Assembly (NCBI GenBank): GCA_020848515.1
Contig: JADLIA010000161.1
Location: 1-36,008, forward strand
Reading direction: 5' to 3'
DNA from: Rubrivivax sp.
GTDB lineage: Bacteria > Pseudomonadota > Gammaproteobacteria > Burkholderiales > Burkholderiaceae_C
Length of the DNA: 36,008 nucleotides
Each line of letters starts with the position of its first letter. Position 1 is the stretch's first letter. This document shows, in pieces, positions 26,395 to 35,160 of the stretch. The position numbers and the translations under genes were made by a program. The notes below the pieces were generated by a model. That model had not been told where the DNA came from, did no database searches, and was given only the letters and a program-made list of their open reading frames with translations.

Positions 26395-27132
26395 ATGAGT
26401 CAGAAAGTAGCATACGTCACCGGCGGCATGGGTGGCATCGGTACCGCCATCTGCCATCGCCTGCACAGGGCCGGCTTCAAGGTCATCGCCGGCTGCGGCC
26501 CCACGCGCGACTACCAGAAGTGGCTGGACGAGCAGAAGGCGCTGGGCTTCACCTTCCACGCCAGCGTCGGCAACGTCAGCGACTGGCAGTCCACCACCGA
26601 CGCCTTCACCAAGGCCAAGGCCGAGCACGGCCCGATCGACGTGCTGGTCAACAACGCCGGCATCACGCGCGACCGCATGTTCCTCAAGATGACGCGCGAG
26701 GACTGGGACGCGGTGATCGACACCAACCTCAACAGCATGTTCAACGTCACCAAGCAGGTGGTGCCCGACATGGTCGAGCGCGGCTGGGGTCGCATCATCC
26801 AGATCGGCTCGGTCAACGGCGAAAAAGGCCAGGCCGGCCAGACCAACTACTCGGCCGCCAAGGCCGGCATGCACGGCTTCACCATGGCGCTGGCGCAGGA
26901 GCTGGCGAGCAAAGGCGTCACCGTCAACACCGTCAGCCCCGGCTACATCGGCACCGACATGGTGCGCGCCATCAAGCCCGAGGTGCTGGAAAAGATCGTC
27001 GCCACCATTCCGGTCAAGCGCCTGGGCACGCCGGAAGAAATTGGCTCCATCGTGGCCTGGCTGGCGGGCGAGGACTCGGGCTTCACCACCGGCGCCGACT
27101 TCTCCTGCAACGGTGGTCTGCACATGGGTTGA
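26395..27132 (+). CDS. phaB: Acetoacetyl-CoA reductase (NADPH)
   Basis: This 245-residue short-chain dehydrogenase reduces acetoacetyl-CoA to (R)-3-hydroxybutyryl-CoA for PhaC. The cofactor motif TGGMGGIG (9-16), NNAG (86-89), catalytic S139 and Y152-x3-K156 (YSAAK) are present. The substrate-side motif SPGYIGTDMV is typical of PhaB. GAGGAG lies 6 bases upstream of the ATG. A strong terminator follows, closing the phaCAB cluster. Confidence 0.95.
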   Translation: MSQKVAYVTGGMGGIGTAICHRLHRAGFKVIAGCGPTRDYQKWLDEQKALGFTFHASVGNVSDWQSTTDAFTKAKAEHGPIDVLVNNAGITRDRMFLKMTREDWDAVIDTNLNSMFNVTKQVVPDMVERGWGRIIQIGSVNGEKGQAGQTNYSAAKAGMHGFTMALAQELASKGVTVNTVSPGYIGTDMVRAIKPEVLEKIVATIPVKRLGTPEEIGSIVAWLAGEDSGFTTGADFSCNGGLHMG

Positions 27133-27158
27133 TGACCGCGCGCGGCGCGCTCGACCCA

Positions 27159-27180
27159 CCCCGCTGCGGCGGGGTTTTTT
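27159..27180 (+). terminator. Rho-independent terminator after phaB
   Basis: CCCCGC (27159-27164) pairs with GCGGGG (27169-27174) over a TGCG loop, followed by six T. Confidence 0.88.
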
Positions 27181-27283
27181 GTGTCTGGTAGGGCGGTCTC
27201 GGGCCATCCGACGCCGAACCACCGGGGGGCACCGCGTGGCAGGCCGCGCCCGGAGCGCTCGGGCACCGTACCGGCCCGGCGGG

Positions 27284-27289
27284 GATAAT
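27284..27289 (+). promoter_or_regulatory. -10 box of dusA
   Basis: GATAAT ends 9 bases before the dusA ATG (27299). The short spacer CGCCCTCCC has no ribosome binding site, so the message is probably leaderless. Confidence 0.45.
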
Positions 27290-27298
27290 CGCCCTCCC

Positions 27299-28315
27299 AT
27301 GCCTGAAGCCGTTTCGCCCTGGCGCCTGTCGGTCGCCCCGATGCTCGACTGGACCGACAAGCACTGCCGCTTTCTGCACCGCCTGCTCAGTCGCCGCACG
27401 CGCCTGTACACCGAGATGGTGACCACCGGCGCCCTGCTGCACGGCGCCGAGCGGCGCCACCTGCGCTTTGACGCCGTCGAGCACCCGCTGGCGCTGCAGC
27501 TGGGTGGCAGCGAAGCGGCCGATCTGGCCGCCTGCGCCCGCATCGGTGCGCGCTGGGGCTATGACGAGATCAACCTGAACTGCGGCTGCCCCAGCGAACG
27601 GGTGCAGCGCGGCGCCTTCGGTGCCTGCCTGATGGCCGAGCCGCAGCTGGTGGCCGACGGCGTCAAGGCCATGGTCGATGCCGTCGACGTGCCGGTCTCC
27701 GTCAAGCACCGCATCGGCATCGACCGCGAGGAGAGCTACGACTTCGTGCGCGACTTCGTCGGCACGGTGGCCGAGGCCGGCTGCCGCGTCTTCATCGTGC
27801 ATGCGCGCAACGCCTGGCTGCAAGGCCTGAGCCCGAAGGAAAACCGCGAAATCCCGCCGTTGCGCCATGCCCTGGTGTATCGGCTCAAGCGCGACTTCCC
27901 GCAGCTCACCATCGTGCTCAACGGCGGCGTCACCAGCGACGCGCAGATCACCGAACATCTGCAGCACGTCGATGGCGTGATGCTGGGCCGCGAGGCCTAC
28001 CACCACCCCTGGATGATGAGCCGCTGGGACGCCGAATTTCTGGGCGGTGCCGCCTGCGCGCTGACGCAGGACGAGGTCGAGGCCGAGATGGTCGCCTACA
28101 TGGCGCGCGAACTGGCCGAGGACGGCACGCCCTGGTCGGCCATCGCGCGCCACATGCTGGGCCTGCACCATGGCCGGCGCGGCGCCCGCCTGTGGCGCCA
28201 GGTGTGGAGCGACCACCGTCTGAAGGCACGGCCGGCGGCCGAGGTGGCGGCGCTGGCCCGGTCGCATCTGGCGGCCGGGGCACACGCAGGGCAGGGCGCC
28301 GTGGCGGGCGCCTGA
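27299..28315 (+). CDS. dusA: tRNA-dihydrouridine(20/20a) synthase
   Basis: The 338-residue flavin enzyme reduces uridine 20/20a in the tRNA D-loop. DusA-type blocks are SVAPMLDWTDKHCRFLHRLL, YTEMVTTGALL, LALQLGG, and GYDEINLNCGCPSERVQ with the catalytic C97. FGACLM and VKHRIGID follow. DusA is preferred over DusB/DusC because of the MLDWTDKHCR and TEMVTTGA signatures. The start is ATG 27299. It stands alone after the phaB terminator. Confidence 0.93.
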   Translation: MPEAVSPWRLSVAPMLDWTDKHCRFLHRLLSRRTRLYTEMVTTGALLHGAERRHLRFDAVEHPLALQLGGSEAADLAACARIGARWGYDEINLNCGCPSERVQRGAFGACLMAEPQLVADGVKAMVDAVDVPVSVKHRIGIDREESYDFVRDFVGTVAEAGCRVFIVHARNAWLQGLSPKENREIPPLRHALVYRLKRDFPQLTIVLNGGVTSDAQITEHLQHVDGVMLGREAYHHPWMMSRWDAEFLGGAACALTQDEVEAEMVAYMARELAEDGTPWSAIARHMLGLHHGRRGARLWRQVWSDHRLKARPAAEVAALARSHLAAGAHAGQGAVAGA

Positions 28316-28778
28316 CGGCACCTGGCTCGTTCGCCCTTCGCTGTGGCAGCCGACCCTAGAAACGGCAGTTGACCGCTGGTCAACTTCGGGCAGACCGCAT
28401 CGATGCGGGGTCTGGCGGCTGCGATGGCCTTCACCTCCTGGGTGAGCACGCTGCGCACCCGCCCGCACCGCGCTCGGCGCGCCATGCGGCGTTGCTTCTT
28501 CTTGCGCGCAGGAGCCCGCGGCGTCGTCGCGTCTTGCCTGGCACGCCGATCACGGCACGGGCGGGCGCGTCCAACTGCCGTGTCTGGGCCAAGCGATGGC
28601 AGCGGGCTCGTGCGGCGCGCTGCGATACAGCATCCTGTTGATGGTGTTTCGGGCTTCTGGCGGCTGCCCAGACTGCGCAAGCAGCTACCGTATTGATAGC
28701 ATCGGGTTCCCGGTCAGCCTGGTGACCGTTGCAGCACCCGCACCGTAGTCCAGCGGGCGCTGGCTCTGCGTCGGCGCA
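28316..28778 (+). other. 463-base region without a convincing gene
   Basis: No open frame here has a recognisable product. Candidates such as 28403-28696 (plus) are Arg/Ala-rich, have no ribosome binding site and look like chance frames. The region holds a perfect 8-bp inverted repeat, AGTTGACC (28367-28374) and GGTCAACT (28378-28385) over a 3-base spacer, without a T-run. A palindromic repeat copy is near 28.68 kb. It may be a decayed gene, but no parent could be recognised. Confidence 0.5.
28662..28700 (+). repeat. Palindromic interspersed repeat, copy 9
   Basis: CTGCGCAAGCAGCTACCG, then TATTGATAGC: the GCTA/TAGC side inverted repeat with half of the main hairpin. It lies in the gene-poor region after dusA. 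Confidence 0.65.
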
Positions 28779-29189
28779 TCAGCGATCGGCCCGCCAGCCC
28801 TGCACCAGCGCGCCCAGCGCCATGCCCGCCACCGCCCACAGCAGGCTTAAGTTGCCGGCGCCCAGGCCGGCGATGGCCGGGCCGGGGCACACACCGGTCA
28901 GACCCCAGCCGACGCCGAACAGCGCCGCGCCGCGCAGTGTGTCGCGGTTCCAGCTGCTCGGGTGCACGCCGAAACTGCCGCCCAGCAGCGGCCGCTGCAG
29001 CAGGCGCGGCAGCAGCTTGTAGGCCAGCAGCGTCACCGCGACGCCGCCGCCCATCACCAGCGCCAGGCCCAGGTCGCGCCCCTGCAAAAACGCCAGCACC
29101 ACCTCGGGCCGGATCATGGAAGACAGCGCCAGCCCGAAGCCGAACAGCGCGCCCGCGGCCAGCGTGGCCAGTCCCTTGGCGAAGCTCAT
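28779..29189 (-). CDS. YeeE/YedE (DUF6691-like) transporter, C-terminal half protein
   Basis: The 136-residue membrane protein has the second-half signature of the YeeE/YedE sulfur transporters, GVGWGLTGVCPGPAIAGLG, with the conserved C101. SSWNRDTLRGAALF precedes it, and about four membrane helices are predicted. ATG 29189 overlaps the stop of the first-half gene (ATGA), so the two are made together and presumably form one transporter. Related TsuA proteins move thiosulfate; the substrate here is inferred from the family only. Confidence 0.88.
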   Translation of the reverse strand: MSFAKGLATLAAGALFGFGLALSSMIRPEVVLAFLQGRDLGLALVMGGGVAVTLLAYKLLPRLLQRPLLGGSFGVHPSSWNRDTLRGAALFGVGWGLTGVCPGPAIAGLGAGNLSLLWAVAGMALGALVQGWRADR

Positions 29190-29659
29190 ACGATCCACCT
29201 CGTCACCAGATTGGCCGTGATGATGGCTGTGCCCATGAAGGTCAGCACCGCCAGCGCCGACGGCCACTGCAGCGAACCCAGCCCGCAGATGCCATGGCCC
29301 GAGGTGCAGCCATTGCCCAGCCGCGCCCCGTAGCCCGCCACAAAACCGCCCGCCAGCAGCAGCCACCAGGGCACCTGCGTGCCTTCGGCCACGCCGGCGC
29401 CGCGCCACAGCCACCAGGCCAAAGCGCCAGCGATCAGTCCCAGCGCATACAGCAGCCGCCAGCCGCGCGTGTCCACCAGCCGCGCCTGCTGAAAGAACGG
29501 CCGCCGCACGACATACGACCAGGTGCTGGAAAACACCGTGCTCATGCCGCCGATGCGGCCGGTGAAAAGAAACAGCAGCGCCACGCCGGCGCCCAGACAC
29601 AGGCCGCCCAGCAGGTAGTGCTGCCAACCCATGGGAAAAGGCGTTTGCAGGATGCTCAT
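29186..29659 (-). CDS. YeeE/YedE family transporter, N-terminal half protein
   Basis: The 157-residue membrane protein has the first-half signature GYGARLGNGCTSGHGICGL with C118 and C125, and about four to five membrane helices. In TsuA-type thiosulfate channels such cysteines line the conduction path. The first ATG (29659) is preceded on the minus strand by TACGAT ending 6 bases upstream, with no ribosome binding site. No sulfur-oxidation or rhodanese gene is adjacent. Confidence 0.9.
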   Translation of the reverse strand: MSILQTPFPMGWQHYLLGGLCLGAGVALLFLFTGRIGGMSTVFSSTWSYVVRRPFFQQARLVDTRGWRLLYALGLIAGALAWWLWRGAGVAEGTQVPWWLLLAGGFVAGYGARLGNGCTSGHGICGLGSLQWPSALAVLTFMGTAIITANLVTRWIV

Positions 29660-29749
29660 GCGGTCATCGTAGCAATCCGTTGCGGTAGCTGCCCATGGTG
29701 GGGGCGCCCCGTGCCGGAGCTGGCAGTTTTGAACCGGCTGGGCGCAGGC

Positions 29750-30154
29750 TTACAGCCAACGCTGTCCCGGCGCCGGCATGGTCTCGATGGTGAACTCGGG
29801 GGTTCCGCCCAGCACCAGACCCAGCACGATGCTGAGCAGCGACATGAAGATGCTGGCCCAGAACGCCGTCCAGAAACCATCCAGATGAAAGCCGCGCACC
29901 AGCCTGGCCACCAGCATCAGCACCAGCGCGTTGATGACCAGCAGGAACAGGCCGAAGCTGAGCAGGGTGAGCGGCAGCGTCAGCAGCACCAGCAAGGGCC
30001 GCACCACCGCATTGGCCAGCCCCAGCAGCAGGGCGGCCACCACCAGCGCCCCGCCGCCGTCAAAGCGCAGGCCCTTGAACACGTGCGCCGCCACCCACAG
30101 CGCGAAGGCGGTGATGGCCCAGTGCAGCAGGAAGGGGGTGAGGTTGGCGAGCAT
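29750..30154 (-). CDS. Phage-holin-4 / YvlD-type small membrane protein
   Basis: The 134-residue protein has four hydrophobic helices (about 6-24, 36-52, 55-82 and 98-118). It matches the family named after phage holins but common as chromosomal genes: LANAVVRPLLVLLTLPLTLLSFGLFLLVINALVLML is the conserved centre. Function is unknown; the holin name does not imply lysis here, as no phage genes are nearby. TACACC on the minus strand ends 6 bases before the ATG. Confidence 0.85.
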   Translation of the reverse strand: MLANLTPFLLHWAITAFALWVAAHVFKGLRFDGGGALVVAALLLGLANAVVRPLLVLLTLPLTLLSFGLFLLVINALVLMLVARLVRGFHLDGFWTAFWASIFMSLLSIVLGLVLGGTPEFTIETMPAPGQRWL

Positions 30155-30234
30155 GTCGGCGGTGTAGCGATGCAGGGGTGGATCGTGACCGTGGAAGGTC
30201 GGTCAGGGTGGCGGGGGCGAAGCGCGGCAGGGCG

Positions 30235-32058
<1,824 letters not shown>

Positions 32059-32065
32059 GGCTTCG

Positions 32066-32071
32066 ATTCTA
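32066..32071 (-). promoter_or_regulatory. -10 box of glnS
   Basis: TAGAAT on the minus strand ends 7 bases before the glnS ATG, with no ribosome binding site between, again the leaderless layout. Confidence 0.42.
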
Positions 32072-32179
32072 GGAGGCCGCGGGACGCGCCCGCCCGATCG
32101 GCAGCGGGCGCCGGTGGTGGGCGTCTGCGGGCCGCTCGCCACAGGGGCCTGAACGGGGCCTCGCGGTCTTTTGGGTTAC

Positions 32180-32189
32180 GTATCGATAC
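32180..32189 (+). repeat. Perfect 10-bp palindrome GTATCGATAC
   Basis: It lies between the divergent glnS and secreted-protein genes, about 120 bases from the former and 100 from the latter. It could be an operator, but a 10-bp palindrome may also arise by chance. Confidence 0.35.
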
Positions 32190-32289
32190 CCCTGTCACCG
32201 CCTGGCAGTGCGCCGGACGGCGCGTCGCTGCGTTACGGTACTGGGCATCAACATCGGTCGCCGTCACAGGCGGCATGAGAGGAGTTCTG

Positions 32290-32643
32290 ATGAAATCCCT
32301 GCAAGGCATTCTGATGACGGGCCTGCTGGCCGCGGGCACGCTGGGCGTGACCGGCGTGGCGCAGGCGCGCAGCGACGTGTACTGGTCGGTCGGCGTGGGC
32401 TCACCGGGCGTGGCCATTGGCGTGGGCAACTTGCCGCCGCCGGTGTATGTGGCGCCGCAGCCCGTGTACGTGGCCCCGCCGCCGGTCTACATGCGTCCGC
32501 GCCCGGTGTACGTGGCCCCGCCGCCGGCGTATTACGCCCCGCCTCACGTGGTGTACCGCCCGGCGCCGCGCCATTACTGGGGTGACGGTCACCACCATTA
32601 CAAGCACCGCAGGCATCACCGGCACGGGCGCGACTGGGACTGA
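32290..32643 (+). CDS. Small secreted Pro/Tyr/His-rich protein
   Basis: The 117-residue protein has a signal peptide (about 1-27; ILMTGLLAAGTLGVTGVAQA then R). A short Gly/Val segment follows, then a tandem repeat of P-P-x-V-Y-V-A-P type (about 50-90: PPPVYVAPQPVYVAPPP, then RPRPVYVAPPPAYYAPP). The tail is strongly basic and His-rich (HHHYKHRRHHRHGRDWD). AGAGGAG lies 5 bases before the ATG. Proteins of this composition recur in Burkholderiales; function is unknown. The tail could bind metal ions, but that is only composition. A strong terminator follows. Confidence 0.82.
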   Translation: MKSLQGILMTGLLAAGTLGVTGVAQARSDVYWSVGVGSPGVAIGVGNLPPPVYVAPQPVYVAPPPVYMRPRPVYVAPPPAYYAPPHVVYRPAPRHYWGDGHHHYKHRRHHRHGRDWD

Positions 32644-32694
32644 CGCCGGTGGCGCGGCGCCGCCTTTCGATTCTCCAAGGGCATCTGTCTGGCA

Positions 32695-32720
32695 CCCGCT
32701 CCGTGCGAGCGGGTTTTTTT
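32695..32720 (+). terminator. Rho-independent terminator after the secreted protein gene
   Basis: CCCGCTC (32695-32701) pairs with GAGCGGG (32707-32713) over CGTGC, followed by seven T. Confidence 0.88.
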
Positions 32721-32743
32721 GTCGCACATCCGCGCGGCGCGAG

Positions 32744-33595
32744 CTACAAGGCGCGGAACCGGTGCGCGTAGAGCCGGCTCACCACCAGCCGTTCGCCGCA
32801 GCCGCGCAGGCTGAGGTGCAGGCGCCCGGCCTCGTCGCGCTGCACGCTGTCGATGGCGTCGGCACGCACGGCCGTGGAACGATGGATCTGCCAGAACTCG
32901 GCCGGGTCGAGCTGTTCCAGCAGGTCTTTCAGCGGCGTGCGCAGCAGATGCTCGCCGCTGGCCGTGACCACGCGCACGTATTTGTCGGCCGCCTGCAGCA
33001 AGAGCACCTCGGCCACCTGCACCATGCGGATGGTGTTGCCGCCGCTGCCCGCCGGGCTCACGGGCAGCTGGCGCAGCCAAGCGGCGCGCGGCGCGGCCGG
33101 CTGCAGGGCAGGTTGCAGGGCCGCCAGCAGGCGCTGCAGCTGCGCGGCGCTGGCGTCGGTCAGGGCGGATGCTCCTGATTCAGTAGCTGTCCGCGCCCGT
33201 CCATCAAGCGCCAGGCGCAGTTTTTGCACCGATTTTTCCAGCCGCGCCGGCTGTACGGGCTTGAGCAGGTAGTCCATCGCCTGCGCCTCGAAGGCCTGCA
33301 CCGCGTACTGGTCGTAGGCGGTGACGAAGACCAGCGCCGGAAACGGCGCCGCGGCCTCGTCCCAGGCGTCCATCAGCTCGGCCGCGGCGTCCAGCCCGCT
33401 CTGGCCCGGCATGCGGATGTCGAAGAACAGCAGGTCGGGCTTGAGCGCCAGCGCCTCGCGCACGGCGCTGATGCCATCGCTCACGCTCGCGACCACGCGC
33501 AGCTCGGGCCAGGCGCGCGCCAGCTCGGCCTGCAGGGCCGCGGCCAGCAGCGGTTCGTCCTCGGCGATCAGGGCGGTGAGGGCATGGGTGCTCAT
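32744..33595 (-). CDS. LytTR-family response regulator
   Basis: The 283-residue protein has a receiver domain (1 to about 122) with acidic pocket AEDEP (11-15), phospho-acceptor D59 (FFDIRMPG), T92 and K112 (LLKPVQ). The C-terminal LytTR DNA-binding domain (about 178-283) includes ADKYVRVVTASGEHLLRTPLKDL and FWQIHRSTAVR. Residues about 124-141 of the linker (LRLALDGRARTATES) are encoded by a palindromic repeat. ATG 33595 overlaps the FAD enzyme stop (ATGA). The partner kinase is two genes upstream in the same operon. Confidence 0.93.
   Translation of the reverse strand: MSTHALTALIAEDEPLLAAALQAELARAWPELRVVASVSDGISAVREALALKPDLLFFDIRMPGQSGLDAAAELMDAWDEAAAPFPALVFVTAYDQYAVQAFEAQAMDYLLKPVQPARLEKSVQKLRLALDGRARTATESGASALTDASAAQLQRLLAALQPALQPAAPRAAWLRQLPVSPAGSGGNTIRMVQVAEVLLLQAADKYVRVVTASGEHLLRTPLKDLLEQLDPAEFWQIHRSTAVRADAIDSVQRDEAGRLHLSLRGCGERLVVSRLYAHRFRAL
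33174..33225 (-). repeat. Palindromic interspersed repeat, copy 11, inside the LytTR regulator gene
   Basis: On the plus strand: AGTAGCTGTCC (33182-33192), GCGCCCGTCCATCAAGCGCC (33193-33212), AGGCGCAGTTTTT. It shares GCGCCCGTCCA-x-CAAGCGC with copy 7. It falls in the linker between the receiver and DNA-binding domains. Confidence 0.7.
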
Positions 33596-35160
33596 GGTTT
33601 CATCAGCTTCCAGAGGGCGGGCTTGAGCGTGGCGGCGGCCATGAACCCGCCCATGGCCGCGCCCTCGATGCCGAGCGACGCCACGTCCTGCCCCGCGAGC
33701 AGCAGGCCGGGGACGGGCGTGCGGACGTGCAGCGCAGGGTCGAGCAGTCGCGCGGGCGTGCACGCCAGGCCGTACATCGCCCCTTCGGGCGCCAGCGCGT
33801 AGGCGGCCTGTGTCAGCGGGGTGGAGAGCTCGTGGTAGGCAATGCGGTTCTTCAGCGCCGGGAACAGGCGCTTGAACTGGCTGAGCAGGCGGTCCTCGAT
33901 CCAGGCCTTGGTGGCCTCGTAGTCCGGCGGTCGCTGGCCCAGGCTGGAGTCGCGCCAGGTGGCAAAGAAGCGCCAGTCGCACAGCGCGATCACCTCGGCC
34001 GTGGGCGCGTGGGCCTGCTCGGGATCGTTCAGGCCGCCGAACGATACGTACAGCGCCGGGGCATCGGTATCGGTCGGGCACTGCCAGAGCAGAGCCTCGG
34101 GGTCGGGCGCGCAGCCAAGCGCCTGGCCGTCGTAGATCCAGTGGTTGGCGCCGTCAAGGCCCAGCGCACGCAAGGCCTCGGCGTTGCCCTCCAGGCCCAG
34201 GTAGAGCGTGATGTAGGCGTGGCTGGGCAGGTGCCGGCGCAGCGCGTCGCGCCAGTCGGGGGCGAGCCCAGCCGGCAGCGCCTGCACCGTATTGAGCGCC
34301 CCCATGGCCGAGACGACATGGCGGGCACGCTCGACACCGCCCTCGGCCAGCCGCACACCGACCACGCGGCCGCCCTCGGCCAGCAACTGCGTCACGCGCG
34401 CGCCGGTGCGCAGCGCCCCTTTGGCTGCGCGCACCGCGGCCGCCAGGCTGTCGGCCAGCCGCGCCGGGCCGCCGACCGGGTAGCCGGCACCACCGTCGGC
34501 GTAGCTGCCCATGACCAGCGCGTGCAGCACCAGCGGCGCCTGCGCGGGCGGCAGACCATAGTCGCCACCACGCGCGGCCAGCAGGGCGCGCAGGTCGGCG
34601 CCGTCTATGCCGGCGAGCGCCTGCCCGAGCGTCTCGCCCGCACGGCGCCGCAGCCACGGGCCCAGCAGAGCGCGCAACAACGCGGCGGCGGGCCGCGGCA
34701 TGCCGTGCAGCGCCATCAGGATGTTGCTGCTGCGGCGCGCCCGCGCGTAGCGCGCGGCGTACGCGTCGATGGCGCCGGCCTCGGCGGGATGCTGCGCCTT
34801 CAGCCGCGCCCAGTTGTCGGCCTCGGGGGCACCGTAGGCAAAGCGCGTCTCACCGCCATCGGCATGCACCAGGCGAACCAGGTCGAATTGACGGGGCAGT
34901 GGCCGAAAGCGCAACGTGCCGTCGCCGAGGACGTTCAACAGCCTGGCCAATCGCCCCTCGCCACCCTCGGGTGTCGTCACGCCCGTCAGGTAGTGCAGAC
35001 CGGTGGCGAAGCTGTAGCCGCGACGCTCAAAGGTCTGCGTCATGCCGCCCAGGCTGTCGTGCTGCTCCAGCACCAGCACGCGCTGCCCGCAGTGCGCCAG
35101 CGCCGCGGCGGCGGTCAGGCCACCGATGCCCGAGCCGATGACGATGGTGTCCCAGTTCAT
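33592..35160 (-). CDS. FAD-dependent oxidoreductase, CrtI / retinol-saturase-like
   Basis: The 522-residue flavoprotein has an N-terminal dinucleotide-binding motif VIGSGIGGLTAAAAL (G9, G11, G14), then VLVLEQHDSLGGMTQTF. The matching C-terminal FAD motif is PGLLLAGQDVASLGIEGAAMGG. This pair is typical of phytoene desaturase, carotenoid isomerase and retinol saturase enzymes. FATGLHYLTG and YPVGGPARLADSLA are also family-like. No carotenoid pathway gene (crtB, crtE) is in the window. The gene overlaps the kinase stop upstream and the regulator start downstream by four bases each, so it is an integral part of a two-component operon. The substrate is unknown. Confidence 0.9.
   Translation of the reverse strand: MNWDTIVIGSGIGGLTAAAALAHCGQRVLVLEQHDSLGGMTQTFERRGYSFATGLHYLTGVTTPEGGEGRLARLLNVLGDGTLRFRPLPRQFDLVRLVHADGGETRFAYGAPEADNWARLKAQHPAEAGAIDAYAARYARARRSSNILMALHGMPRPAAALLRALLGPWLRRRAGETLGQALAGIDGADLRALLAARGGDYGLPPAQAPLVLHALVMGSYADGGAGYPVGGPARLADSLAAAVRAAKGALRTGARVTQLLAEGGRVVGVRLAEGGVERARHVVSAMGALNTVQALPAGLAPDWRDALRRHLPSHAYITLYLGLEGNAEALRALGLDGANHWIYDGQALGCAPDPEALLWQCPTDTDAPALYVSFGGLNDPEQAHAPTAEVIALCDWRFFATWRDSSLGQRPPDYEATKAWIEDRLLSQFKRLFPALKNRIAYHELSTPLTQAAYALAPEGAMYGLACTPARLLDPALHVRTPVPGLLLAGQDVASLGIEGAAMGGFMAAATLKPALWKLMKP

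Noticed and set aside
28403-28696. 97-codon plus-strand frame in the gap after dusA
   Set aside because: No ribosome binding site, Arg-rich low-information composition, and it ends inside a repeat copy.
29750-30154. Holin-like protein as a sign of a prophage
   Set aside because: The family is widespread as chromosomal membrane proteins and no other phage gene is in the window.
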